This document shows, piece by piece, positions 4,208 through 12,414 of a stretch of DNA of 12,944 nt (position 1 is the first letter of the stretch; the number at the start of each line of letters is the position of its first letter). The DNA comes from Tissierella_B sp964485455 (GTDB lineage: Bacteria; Bacillota; Clostridia; Tissierellales; Tissierellaceae). The position numbers and the translations under genes were made by a program. Where the stretch lies: the NCBI GenBank assembly GCA_964485455.1, contig CAZAJU010000058.1, positions 1-12,944 on the forward strand, given 5' to 3'. The notes beneath the pieces are model-generated. The model saw nothing but the letters and a program-made list of their open reading frames with translations. It had not been told where the DNA came from and ran no database searches.

Positions 4208-7200
4208 ATGGCACATCCTGTAACATTTGGTAAACGGGTTAGAATGAGTTACTCACGCATTGATGAGGTGCTTGAACTGCCTGACTTGGTTGAGGTTCAG
4301 ACCTCCTCCTATGATTGGTTTATTAAGGAAGGATTGAAGGAAGTTTTTGAGGATATTAGTCCAATACAAGACTATACTGGGAATCTAATATTAGAGTTTG
4401 TTGATTACCATATTGGTGAACAGCTAAAGTATGATGAGGATGAAGCAAGAGAAAGAGATTCAAACTACTCAGCACCATTAAAAGTCAAGGTAAGGCTTAT
4501 TAATAAAGACACTGGTGAAGTAAAAGAACAGGAAGTCTTTATGGGAGATATGCCTTTAATGACTGAAAAAGGTACTTTCATAATCAACGGTGCAGAGAGA
4601 GTTGTTGTTAGCCAGTTAGTTAGATCTCCAGGGGTTTATTTTGGAGAGGAGATAGATAAAACAGGTAAGAGACTTTACTCATCCACTCTTATTCCTAATA
4701 GAGGAGCCTGGCTGGAATACGAATCAGACTCAAATGATGTCGTATATGTAAGAATAGACAGAACCAGAAAAGTACCTATAACTACGTTATTGAGAGCCTT
4801 AAAGATTGTATCAAATAGTGAAATTGTTGAACTTTTAGGCGAAACAGAACAACTATTAAGAACCTTTGAAAAGGATGGGACTACTACTGAAGAGGAAGCA
4901 CTTATAGAAATATATAAGAGACTTCGTCCTGGTGAACCACCAACAGTAGATAGTGCTAAAACACTTTTAAACAACTTATTCTTCGATCCTAGAAGATATG
5001 ATTTAGCAAAGGTTGGTAGATACAAGTTCAATAAAAAATTAGCCCTTTATAATAGAATATTTGGTAAAAGAGCAGCACATGACATAATTAATCAAGAAAC
5101 CGGAGAGTTGTTTATTGCCAAGGGAGAAAAGATCTCCAGAGATAAGGCTATAGAGATTGAAGACAGCGGTATCAATTCAATCAACATACTTTTAGATGAT
5201 GGAAGAGAAATAAAAGTATTAGGAAATAACTTCGTAAATAGCAAGGCATTTGATTTGCCATTTTCATTATCTGATTTAGGCTTTAAAGAAAAAGTTTACT
5301 ATCCTTTAATGAAGGAACTTATTGCAACTTACGATGATGAAGATGAATTGAAAAAAGCAATTATGGATAGAGCTAAGGAGCTTTCACCAAAGCATATAAT
5401 TGTAGATGATATAATTGCAAGTATAAATTATGAATTCAACCTGTTTTCTGGAGTTGGTTTAACCGATGATATCGACCACTTGGGAAATAGACGTATAAGA
5501 AGTGTTGGAGAGCTTTTACAAAATCAATTTAGAATTGGTCTTTCCAGAATGGAAAGAGTTGTAAGAGAGAGAATGACTATACAAGACATAGATGTAGCTA
5601 CACCTCAAGCTCTTATTAACATAAGACCTGTAGTTGCTTCTTTGAAGGAATTCTTTGGTTCCAGCCAGTTGTCACAGTTCATGGATCAGACAAATCCTCT
5701 TGCTGAGCTTACACATAAGAGAAGAATGTCTGCTTTGGGGCCTGGTGGTTTAAGTAGAGATAGAGCAGGCATGGAGGTTAGAGACGTACACAACTCTCAT
5801 TATGGCAGAATGTGTCCTATAGAGACTCCAGAAGGACCAAATATAGGTCTTATAACATCTTTGACTACTTACGCTAGAATAAATGAATATGGATTTATTG
5901 AGGCACCTTATAGAAAAGTAGATAAAACAACAGGAAAAGTTACAGATCAGATTGATTATTTAACTGCAGATATAGAATATGAATTGATAATTGCCCAATC
6001 AAATGAGCCACTTGATGAGAATAATCATTTTATTAATCAAAGGCTGATTGCTAGAGGAAAAGCTGGAATTATCGATATATTCCCAATATCTGAAATAGAT
6101 TACATGGATGTTTCTCCTAAACAATTGGTTTCCATTGGTACAGCTATGATTCCTTTCCTAGAGAATGATGACGCCAATAGAGCTCTGATGGGAGCGAACA
6201 TGCAGCGTCAGGCAGTACCTCTATTGAAAACGGAGGCTCCAATAATTGGAACAGGTATTGAATATAAAGCTGCCAAGGATTCAGGGATTGTTGTAGTTTC
6301 TAAGAATTCTGGAGTTGTTGATAAGGTTAGCTCCAATGAAATTCTTATTAGAAGAGATAGAGATAATCAAATAGATAGATATAAGTTATTGAAGTTTAAG
6401 AGAACAAATGCTGGTACTACAATGAACCAAAGACCTATAGTAAAATATGGTGAAAAGGTTGAAGCGGGCCAGATTATTGCGGACGGACCAAGTACTGAAC
6501 TAGGTGAAATTGCACTAGGTAAGAATATTCTTATTGCATTTATGACTTGGGAAGGTTACAACTATGAGGATGCTATGCTTGTAAATGAGAAGCTGGTAAT
6601 GCAGGATGTATTAACCTCTGTTCATATTGAAGAGTATGAGTCAGAAGCTAGGGATACTAAGCTAGGACCAGAGGAGATTACAAGAGACATTCCTAATGTT
6701 GGAGAAGAAATGCTAAAGGACCTTGACGAAAGAGGAATAATTCGTATAGGTGCTGAAGTTAAATCTGGAGATATCTTGGTAGGAAAAGTAACCCCTAAGG
6801 GAGAAACAGAGCTTACAGCTGAAGAGAGATTATTAAGAGCTATATTTGGTGAAAAAGCAAGAGAAGTAAGAGACACATCCTTAAGAGTACCTCATGGAGA
6901 ATCAGGAATTATTATTGATGTAAAGATTTTCACAAGAGAAAATGGGGATGAGCTTCCTCCTGGAGTTAACCAGATGGTAAGAGCTTATATAGCAACTAAG
7001 AGAAAGATCAACGTTGGAGATAAAATGTGTGGACGTCATGGTAATAAGGGGGTTATATCAAGAATACTTCCAGAAGAAGATATGCCATATTTACCAGATG
7101 GTACGCCTGTACAGATAGTATTGAATCCACTAGGAGTTCCATCCCGTATGAACCTTGGTCAGGTATTGGAGGTTCACTTGGGATTAGCTGCTAAAAAACT

Positions 7201-7933
7201 TGGATGGCATATAGCAACTCCTGTTTTTGACGGTGCTAATGAGCAAGACATAATGGATGCATTAAAAGAAGCTGGCTATCCGGAAAGTGGAAAGATACAA
7301 TTAAGAGATGGAAGAACCGGTGAAAGCTTTGATAAGCCTGTAACTGTAGGTTATATGTATATGCTTAAACTTCACCACCTTGTTGATGATAAGATACATG
7401 CTCGTTCTACGGGACCTTATTCACTTGTAACTCAACAGCCTCTTGGTGGTAAGGCTCAGTTCGGTGGTCAGAGATTCGGTGAGATGGAGGTTTGGGCACT
7501 TGAAGCCTATGGGGCGTCTCATACACTACAGGAAATATTGACTGTTAAGTCTGACGATATAGTAGGTAGAGTTAAGACCTATGAAGCTATTGTTAAGGGA
7601 GAAAATATTCCTGAGCCGGGAATACCTGAATCATTTAAGGTATTGATTAAGGAACTTCAGAGTTTAGCTTTGGACGTGAAGGTATTGTCTGAAGATATTG
7701 GTGAAGTTGAAATTAAGGAATCCTTAGATGATGATCTTTCTGATTTGGAGTTGATAGGAGATGAATTATCCTCTGGCAGCTTCGATGATGAAGAAGATGA
7801 CCTAAATAAAGACATGGGTTCTAAGAAAAGAACTGTGCCAGAATTACCTTTGGGATTTCTATTAGAGGAAAATGAAGAAGATGATATGGAAATCGAAGAA
7901 GATGATTTAGATGATGAGGAAGATTTCGATTAG
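4208..7933 (+). CDS. rpoB: DNA-directed RNA polymerase subunit beta
   Basis: 1241 residues from ATG 4208. The GTG at 4196 in frame lies inside the binding site AAGGGGTGA (4191-4199) and is rejected. Beta forms one half of the catalytic core with beta'. The rifampicin region GSSQLSQFMDQTNPLAEL with THKRRMSALGPGGLSRDRAG is complete. Asp493, His503, Arg506 and Ser508, which match E. coli 516, 526, 529 and 531, are all wild type, so no classical rifampicin resistance is predicted. Also present are GRMCPIETPEGPNIGL, the GDKMCGRHGNKGVIS block and the C-terminal GGKAQFGGQRFGEMEVWALEA clamp region. The last 80 or so residues form an unusually acidic tail rich in Asp and Glu. The frame is intact throughout; rpoC follows at 48 bases. 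Confidence 0.97.
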   Translation: MAHPVTFGKRVRMSYSRIDEVLELPDLVEVQTSSYDWFIKEGLKEVFEDISPIQDYTGNLILEFVDYHIGEQLKYDEDEARERDSNYSAPLKVKVRLINKDTGEVKEQEVFMGDMPLMTEKGTFIINGAERVVVSQLVRSPGVYFGEEIDKTGKRLYSSTLIPNRGAWLEYESDSNDVVYVRIDRTRKVPITTLLRALKIVSNSEIVELLGETEQLLRTFEKDGTTTEEEALIEIYKRLRPGEPPTVDSAKTLLNNLFFDPRRYDLAKVGRYKFNKKLALYNRIFGKRAAHDIINQETGELFIAKGEKISRDKAIEIEDSGINSINILLDDGREIKVLGNNFVNSKAFDLPFSLSDLGFKEKVYYPLMKELIATYDDEDELKKAIMDRAKELSPKHIIVDDIIASINYEFNLFSGVGLTDDIDHLGNRRIRSVGELLQNQFRIGLSRMERVVRERMTIQDIDVATPQALINIRPVVASLKEFFGSSQLSQFMDQTNPLAELTHKRRMSALGPGGLSRDRAGMEVRDVHNSHYGRMCPIETPEGPNIGLITSLTTYARINEYGFIEAPYRKVDKTTGKVTDQIDYLTADIEYELIIAQSNEPLDENNHFINQRLIARGKAGIIDIFPISEIDYMDVSPKQLVSIGTAMIPFLENDDANRALMGANMQRQAVPLLKTEAPIIGTGIEYKAAKDSGIVVVSKNSGVVDKVSSNEILIRRDRDNQIDRYKLLKFKRTNAGTTMNQRPIVKYGEKVEAGQIIADGPSTELGEIALGKNILIAFMTWEGYNYEDAMLVNEKLVMQDVLTSVHIEEYESEARDTKLGPEEITRDIPNVGEEMLKDLDERGIIRIGAEVKSGDILVGKVTPKGETELTAEERLLRAIFGEKAREVRDTSLRVPHGESGIIIDVKIFTRENGDELPPGVNQMVRAYIATKRKINVGDKMCGRHGNKGVISRILPEEDMPYLPDGTPVQIVLNPLGVPSRMNLGQVLEVHLGLAAKKLGWHIATPVFDGANEQDIMDALKEAGYPESGKIQLRDGRTGESFDKPVTVGYMYMLKLHHLVDDKIHARSTGPYSLVTQQPLGGKAQFGGQRFGEMEVWALEAYGASHTLQEILTVKSDDIVGRVKTYEAIVKGENIPEPGIPESFKVLIKELQSLALDVKVLSEDIGEVEIKESLDDDLSDLELIGDELSSGSFDDEEDDLNKDMGSKKRTVPELPLGFLLEENEEDDMEIEEDDLDDEEDFD

Positions 7934-7981
7934 TTAGCTATGGTGTTAAAAATTATCTTATAATGAAAGGAGAGATACTCC

Positions 7982-9361
7982 TTGTTTGAACTAAACACAT
8001 TTGACTCAATAAAAATTGGCCTAGCATCTCCCGAAAAAATTAGACAATGGTCTAAAGGAGAAGTAAAAAAACCAGAGACAATAAACTATAGAACATTAAA
8101 GCCTGAAAAAGAGGGGTTGTTCTGCGAAAAAATATTTGGACCAACTAAGGACTGGGAGTGCCACTGCGGTAAATACAAGAGAGTAAGATACAAGGGTGTA
8201 GTATGTGATAGATGTGGTGTAGAAGTAACTAAATCAAAGGTTCGTAGAGAGAGAATGGGGCATATTGAATTAGCAGCTCCTGTATCTCACATTTGGTACT
8301 TCAAAGGCATTCCGTCAAGAATGGGATTAATTCTTGATATGAGCCCTAGAGCTTTGGAGAAAGTGTTGTATTTCGCATCATATATAGTAATTGAAGGTGG
8401 AGATACTCCGCTTTATGAAAAGCAACTATTAACTGAAGCTGAATATAGAGATGCATATGATAAGTATGGAAACAAATTCAAAGCCATGATGGGTGCTGAA
8501 GCCATTAAAGCATTGTTAGCAAAGATCGATATGGAGACTGAATCCAACGATTTAAGAGCTCAACTTAAAGACGCTTCAGGACAGAAAAAAATTAGAATAA
8601 CTAGAAGACTTGAGGTAATAGAGGCTTTTAGAAAATCTGGAAATTTGCCTGAATGGATGGTTTTAGATGTTGTTCCAGTTATACCGCCTGATTTAAGACC
8701 TATGGTTCAGCTTGATGGTGGTAGATTTGCAACATCAGACTTAAACGACTTATATAGAAGAGTAATCAATAGAAATAATAGATTAAAAAGACTTCTTGAT
8801 TTAGGGGCGCCTGATATTATAGTTAGAAACGAAAAAAGAATGCTTCAAGAAGCTGTAGATGCATTAATAGATAATGGTAGACGTGGAAGACCTGTAACAG
8901 GTCCGGGAAATAGACCGCTTAAATCACTATCAGATATGTTAAAGGGTAAGCAAGGTAGATTTAGACAAAACCTACTTGGAAAGAGAGTTGACTATTCTGG
9001 TCGTTCGGTTATAGTAGTTGGTCCAAATCTTAAGTTTTACCAATGTGGTCTTCCTAAGACAATGGCATTAGAATTGTTTAAGCCATTTGTAATGAAAAAG
9101 TTGGTATCAGAAGGTCATGCGCATAATATTAAGAGTGCAAAGAGAATGGTTGAAAGAGTTAAGCCACAGGTTTGGGATGTATTGGAATCTGTAATAAAAG
9201 ACCATCCTGTATTGTTAAATAGAGCACCAACACTTCATAGACTTGGAATTCAAGCATTCGAACCAGTTCTAGTAGAGGGTAAGGCTATTAAACTTCATCC
9301 ATTGGTTTGTACAGCTTATAATGCTGACTTTGATGGCGGTTCACGTACCTCTATCTACTGA
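7982..9361 (+). CDS. rpoC: RNA polymerase beta', N-terminal fragment as read
   Basis: 459 codons from a TTG start with AAAGGAGA (7966-7973) before it; TTG is preferred because no ATG or GTG is near and the next residues, FELNTFDSIKIGLASPEKI, match the family N-terminus. The clamp zinc site is Cys60, Cys62, Cys75 and Cys78. GKRVDYSGRSVIVVGPNL and LLNRAPTLHRLGIQAFEP lead into the active-site loop. Asp449 and Asp451 of NADFDG are present. Residue 453, which should be the third magnesium-binding Asp, is Gly, and the next codons (SRTSIY) are out of frame before TGA at 9359-9361. This fragment alone cannot be active. Confidence 0.8.
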   Translation: MFELNTFDSIKIGLASPEKIRQWSKGEVKKPETINYRTLKPEKEGLFCEKIFGPTKDWECHCGKYKRVRYKGVVCDRCGVEVTKSKVRRERMGHIELAAPVSHIWYFKGIPSRMGLILDMSPRALEKVLYFASYIVIEGGDTPLYEKQLLTEAEYRDAYDKYGNKFKAMMGAEAIKALLAKIDMETESNDLRAQLKDASGQKKIRITRRLEVIEAFRKSGNLPEWMVLDVVPVIPPDLRPMVQLDGGRFATSDLNDLYRRVINRNNRLKRLLDLGAPDIIVRNEKRMLQEAVDALIDNGRRGRPVTGPGNRPLKSLSDMLKGKQGRFRQNLLGKRVDYSGRSVIVVGPNLKFYQCGLPKTMALELFKPFVMKKLVSEGHAHNIKSAKRMVERVKPQVWDVLESVIKDHPVLLNRAPTLHRLGIQAFEPVLVEGKAIKLHPLVCTAYNADFDGGSRTSIY

Positions 9362-11504
9362 AGCCCAAGCTGAAGCAAGACTTTTGATGCTTTCTACAAA
9401 TAATATTCTTGCACCTAAGGATGGGAAGCCTATCACTACACCAACACAGGATATGGTGCTTGGAAGCTATTATCTAACTGTAGACGGAGAAGGAGAAATA
9501 GGCGAAGGTAAGTACTTCAAGGATTATGATGAAATGTTCCACGCCTTCTCAAATGGAGATGTGGGAATTCATGCAAGAGTTAAGGTTAGAGTTAGGTTAA
9601 ACCCTGATGATAGAGGGCAATTAGTAGAAAGTACAGTTGGAAGGTTTATATTCAACGAGCATGTTCCTCAAGACTTAGGTTTTGTTGATAGAAATAATGA
9701 TAAATACTCACTTGAAATTGATAAAGTTGTAGACAAGAAATTCCTAGGTAAAATTATAGAGAAATCATATAGCAAACATGGAAATATTGTAACAGCTACT
9801 TTGCTTGATCATATAAAGGAAACAGGATTTAAATATTCTACGATAGGTGCTATATCCGTATCTATGGGGGATATTGTAATTCCTGATGAAAAGTATGAAT
9901 TGATCAAAAAAGCTGAGCAAGAAGTAGATAAGCTTGAAAAATCTTATCGAAGAGGTCTAATAACAGATGATGAAAGATATGAAAATGTAATCAATGTTTG
10001 GAATAATACTACAGAAGAGGTTACAGATGCTCTAATGGATAATCTGGACCCTATGAACAACATCTATATCATGGCTCTTTCAGGTGCGAGAGGTAGTAAG
10101 AACCAGATAAGACAGCTTGCAGGTATGAGAGGTCTGATGGCTTCAGCTTCAGGTAGAACCGTTGAAATACCAATAAAGTCAAACTTTAGAGAGGGGCTTT
10201 CAGTACTTGAATTCTTCATATCTACACACGGTTCTAGAAAGGGACTTGCTGATACAGCTCTTAGAACTGCTGACTCTGGATACTTAACTAGAAGACTTGT
10301 TGATGTTAGCCAGGATGTAATAGTAAGGGAAATTGACTGTGGTACAGATGAATATTTATCTGTAAAAGCCTTTAAGGACGGAAAGGAAGTTATCGAGGAC
10401 TTAAAGGATAGAATTGAAGGAAGATATGCTTTTGAAGATATTTTACATCCTGAAACAGGAGAGATTATCGTTAAGGCAAATGAATTGATTACAGAAGACA
10501 TAGCCGAATATATTGAAAAAATTGGAATATTAGAAGTTAAGGTAAGATCAGTACTTGGATGTAAGGTTAAACATGGGGTTTGTGCTCATTGCTATGGTAA
10601 AAATCTTGCTACAGGTAGCAAAGTAAATATAGGTGAATCCGTAGGTATCATAGCTGCTCAGTCAATTGGTGAGCCGGGAACTCAGCTTACAATGAGAACC
10701 TTCCATACAGGTGGAGTTGCAGCTGCAGCCGATATAACTCAAGGTCTTCCTAGAGTTGAGGAGCTTTTTGAAGCTAGAAAGCCAAAGGGACTAGCAGTTA
10801 TTTCAGAAATCAGCGGTACAGTTACTATAAATGAATCCAAGAGGAAGAAGGAAGTAGTAATTACTGCAGCTGATGGAGAAAGTGCAACCTATGGAATTGT
10901 TTATGGTGCTAGATTAAAGGTAAGAACTGGGGATGTTATTGAGGCCGGTGATGAATTAACTGATGGTTCAGTTAACCCACATGATATTCTTAAGATTAAG
11001 GGTGTTAGAGGAGTTCAGAATTATTTAGTTAAGGAAGTACAAAGAGTATATAGACTTCAGGGTGTTGATATCAACGATAAGCACATTGAGGTTATTGTAA
11101 GACAGATGTTATCCAGAGTTAAAATAGAGGATGCTGGAGATACTGATATGCTTCCTGGAAGCCTTGTAAGTGCACATGAGTTTGATGAAACAAACGAAAA
11201 AGTGATCGAAGAAGGCGGATTGCCAGCAGTAGGAAAGAGAACTTTACTAGGAATAACAAAGGCTTCCTTGGCTACTGATTCATTCCTATCAGCTGCATCA
11301 TTCCAGGAGACGACAAGAGTCCTGACTGAAGCTGCGATAAAAGGCAAGGAAGACTTCCTGATTGGACTTAAAGAAAATGTTATAATTGGTAAGTTGATTC
11401 CTGCAGGTACTGGTATGAAGAAATATAAAAATATAAAATTAAAGTCTGAAGAAAATATTGAATTACTTGAGGAGAATTTAGTTGACACCGAAATACTCCA
11501 ATGA
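9321..11504 (+). CDS. rpoC: RNA polymerase beta', C-terminal fragment as read
   Basis: The open frame runs from ATG 9321 to TGA 11502-11504. True beta' homology begins at AVHVPLSTEAQAEARLLML (about 9336). There is no ribosome binding site before ATG 9321 or ATG 9333, so this is not a genuine separate gene. It contains the bridge helix (MALSGARGSKNQIRQLAGMRG, about 10070-10135), the second zinc site (a Cys near 10338 and CKVKHGVCAHC near 10560) and the trigger loop (SIGEPGTQLTMRTFHTGG, about 10660-10715). All of these are intact. The 3' end overlaps a promoter for the following genes. Confidence 0.75.
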   Translation: MLTLMAVHVPLSTEAQAEARLLMLSTNNILAPKDGKPITTPTQDMVLGSYYLTVDGEGEIGEGKYFKDYDEMFHAFSNGDVGIHARVKVRVRLNPDDRGQLVESTVGRFIFNEHVPQDLGFVDRNNDKYSLEIDKVVDKKFLGKIIEKSYSKHGNIVTATLLDHIKETGFKYSTIGAISVSMGDIVIPDEKYELIKKAEQEVDKLEKSYRRGLITDDERYENVINVWNNTTEEVTDALMDNLDPMNNIYIMALSGARGSKNQIRQLAGMRGLMASASGRTVEIPIKSNFREGLSVLEFFISTHGSRKGLADTALRTADSGYLTRRLVDVSQDVIVREIDCGTDEYLSVKAFKDGKEVIEDLKDRIEGRYAFEDILHPETGEIIVKANELITEDIAEYIEKIGILEVKVRSVLGCKVKHGVCAHCYGKNLATGSKVNIGESVGIIAAQSIGEPGTQLTMRTFHTGGVAAAADITQGLPRVEELFEARKPKGLAVISEISGTVTINESKRKKEVVITAADGESATYGIVYGARLKVRTGDVIEAGDELTDGSVNPHDILKIKGVRGVQNYLVKEVQRVYRLQGVDINDKHIEVIVRQMLSRVKIEDAGDTDMLPGSLVSAHEFDETNEKVIEEGGLPAVGKRTLLGITKASLATDSFLSAASFQETTRVLTEAAIKGKEDFLIGLKENVIIGKLIPAGTGMKKYKNIKLKSEENIELLEENLVDTEILQ
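9332..9338 (+). other. Deletion junction in the rpoC active-site motif
   Basis: Family conservation demands codons for DGDQMA (18 bases) between TTT (9329-9331) and GTT (9339-9341), but only GATGGCG (7 bases) is there, so 11 are missing. If the lost codons were GAT CAG ATG, the original would have read GATGGCG, four bases, GATGGCG: two copies whose collapse to one removes exactly 11 bases. The ancestral bases are inferred, not seen. Confidence 0.85.
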
Positions 11505-11510
11505 TAGAAT
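11482..11510 (+). promoter_or_regulatory. Promoter for the L7Ae-like gene, rpsL and rpsG
   Basis: TTGACA (11482-11487), a 17-base spacer ending in TGA, and TAGAAT (11505-11510). The TGA of the extended -10 is also the rpoC stop codon, and the -35 box lies inside the last codons of rpoC. The predicted start is near 11517. It would let the small-subunit genes be transcribed apart from rpoBC. Confidence 0.75.
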
Positions 11511-11549
11511 ATTTAAGTGTGCAAACTCGTGATGACTTTATACAAAAAT

Positions 11550-11581
11550 AAGATTATGTGGACTTTGGTCCACATAATCTT
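11550..11581. promoter_or_regulatory. Long perfect hairpin between rpoC and the L7Ae-like gene
   Basis: AGATTATGTGGAC (11551-11563) pairs with GTCCACATAATCT (11568-11580) around a TTTG loop, plus one outer A-T pair, giving 14 bp with no mismatch. Only TTT follows before AAAG, so it is a poor terminator on the + strand. On the - strand it would be followed by TATTTTTG. It could be a leader structure, a processing site, or a weak terminator for readthrough from rpoC. Confidence 0.55.
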
Positions 11582-11607
11582 TAAAGTGTTTAAAGGAGGA
11601 GATGGTT

Positions 11608-11850
11608 TTGCTAACAAAGCTTAGTACACATAATAAAATCGTAGGTGCAAAGCAAGTAAAAAGGGCTCTCAACTCTTCTCTTGTAGATATTGTTTTTATA
11701 GCAGAAGATGCTGAAAAGAAAGTCATAGGAGAAATTGAGGAGCTAAGTAATATCAAGCATATTCAAATTGTTCGTGTTAATACTATGGAGAATCTGGGTA
11801 AGGCTTGTGGCATTGATATTAATGCAGCAGTAGCTGCGTTATTAAAATAA
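11608..11850 (+). CDS. rplGB: L7Ae-family ribosomal protein, kink-turn RNA-binding (YbxF/RplGB-like)
   Basis: 80 residues from TTG 11608. The sequence NKIVGAKQVKRALNSSLVDI followed by VFIAEDAEKKVIGEIEEL and the end GKACGIDINAAVAALLK is characteristic of the bacterial L7Ae/L30e proteins encoded between rpoC and rpsL in Firmicutes. Their B. subtilis relative YbxF binds kink-turn RNA in vitro. Its cellular role is poorly defined. ATG at 11602 is in frame, but it sits only two bases after GGAGG (11595-11599) and GTT follows. TTG 11608 has 8-base spacing and is preferred; the difference is two residues. It lies 18 bases before rpsL and is clearly co-transcribed with it. Confidence 0.85.
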   Translation: MLTKLSTHNKIVGAKQVKRALNSSLVDIVFIAEDAEKKVIGEIEELSNIKHIQIVRVNTMENLGKACGIDINAAVAALLK

Positions 11851-11868
11851 AAAGAAGGAGGTGCCTTG

Positions 11869-12291
11869 ATGCCAACCATTAACCAATTAATTAGAAAAGG
11901 CAGAGAAAAAGTTGTTTACAAATCAAAATCACCAGCTTTAGGAGTAAATTTAAATACTCTTAGAAAGAAGGAAACAGAAGTTAATTCCCCACAAAAAAGA
12001 GGTGTGTGTGTAGCTGTTAGAACAGTAACTCCTAAGAAACCTAACTCAGCTTTGAGAAAGGTAGCAAGAGTAAGACTAACTAATGGATTTGAAGTAGCTG
12101 CATATATTCCTGGAATTGGTCACAACCTACAAGAGCATAGTGTTGTACTAATTAGAGGTGGAAGAGTTAAAGACCTTCCTGGAGTTAGATACCATATTGT
12201 AAGGGGTACCTTGGATACTGCTGGTGTTGACAAGAGACAACAAAGCAGATCTAAATATGGTGCAAAGAGACCTAAAAAAGCTAAGAAGTAA
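11869..12291 (+). CDS. rpsL: 30S ribosomal protein S12
   Basis: 140 residues from ATG 11869, after the consensus site AAGGAGGTG (11855-11863). S12 lies at the decoding centre and controls accuracy. The motif TPKKPNSALRKVARVRLTNG (54-73) and GHNLQEHSVVLIRGGRVKDL (84-103) are fully conserved. Lys56 and Lys101, matching the E. coli residues mutated in streptomycin resistance (43 and 88 counting Met), are wild type. Asp102 is the site that is methylthiolated in some bacteria. The insertion before PQKRGVCV (about 25-40) is usual in Firmicutes compared with E. coli. A TTG at 11866 could add one residue but is less likely. Confidence 0.97.
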   Translation: MPTINQLIRKGREKVVYKSKSPALGVNLNTLRKKETEVNSPQKRGVCVAVRTVTPKKPNSALRKVARVRLTNGFEVAAYIPGIGHNLQEHSVVLIRGGRVKDLPGVRYHIVRGTLDTAGVDKRQQSRSKYGAKRPKKAKK

Positions 12292-12414
12292 GATGGCTCA
12301 AATTAAAATCGCTTAAATGCAAGATTCAATCTGTTAATATAGATGCATTTTGGCGCACACGGCTCACTGCCGAGTACCTATGAATCGACTTTAATAGTTA
12401 AGGAGGGAAGTAAA
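12292..12414 (+). promoter_or_regulatory. Structured rpsL-rpsG intercistronic region, possible S7 regulatory site
   Basis: Two stems are visible in the 123 bases: AAATGCA (12315-12321) with TGCATTT (12344-12350), and CGGC (12360-12363) with GCCG (12369-12372). The stretch 12352-12374 is much richer in G and C than its surroundings. In E. coli, S7 represses its operon by binding the rpsL-rpsG gap. That an equivalent exists here is inference from position only. No promoter or terminator was found in it. Confidence 0.35.

Larger units (their letters stand above)
7982..11504 (+). pseudogene. rpoC: DNA-directed RNA polymerase subunit beta', disrupted by an 11-base deletion
   Basis: Read as a whole the region encodes beta', the subunit holding the catalytic magnesium ion. 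It is split by a frame change at 9332-9338. Upstream, 452 residues run in one frame to NADFDG; downstream, 721 residues run in the +1 frame from VHVPLSTEAQ. Adding back the missing DQMA gives 1177 residues, the normal size for Clostridia. Both flanks are otherwise fully conserved with no further stops, so the damage is recent or artificial. Loss of function of this essential gene is not compatible with life unless another copy exists, so a sequencing or assembly error is the leading explanation. Calling it a pseudogene describes the sequence as given, not a biological conclusion. Confidence 0.85.

Noticed and set aside
9320..9361. Programmed ribosomal frameshift or split-subunit rpoC
   Set aside because: A +1 shift at GGC-G would give DGVHVPL, still lacking the D-Q-M-A residues. 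No slippery signal or stimulatory stem is evident, there is no ribosome binding site for a second subunit, and natural rpoC splits do not cut the active-site loop.
9320..9361. Intein or insertion in rpoC
   Set aside because: Bases are missing, not added; the flanks meet directly with no foreign sequence.
10064..11488. Long - strand open frames opposite rpoC (also those opposite rplK, rplA, rplL and rpoB)
   Set aside because: They lie wholly inside conserved coding sequence on the + strand and have no conserved protein features; they are frame shadows.
12227..12255. Internal promoter in rpsL (TTGACA, then TCTAAA)
   Set aside because: The -35 match is dictated by conserved codons for Val-Asp-Lys; the -10 is poor and lacks the TGn seen in the other promoters.
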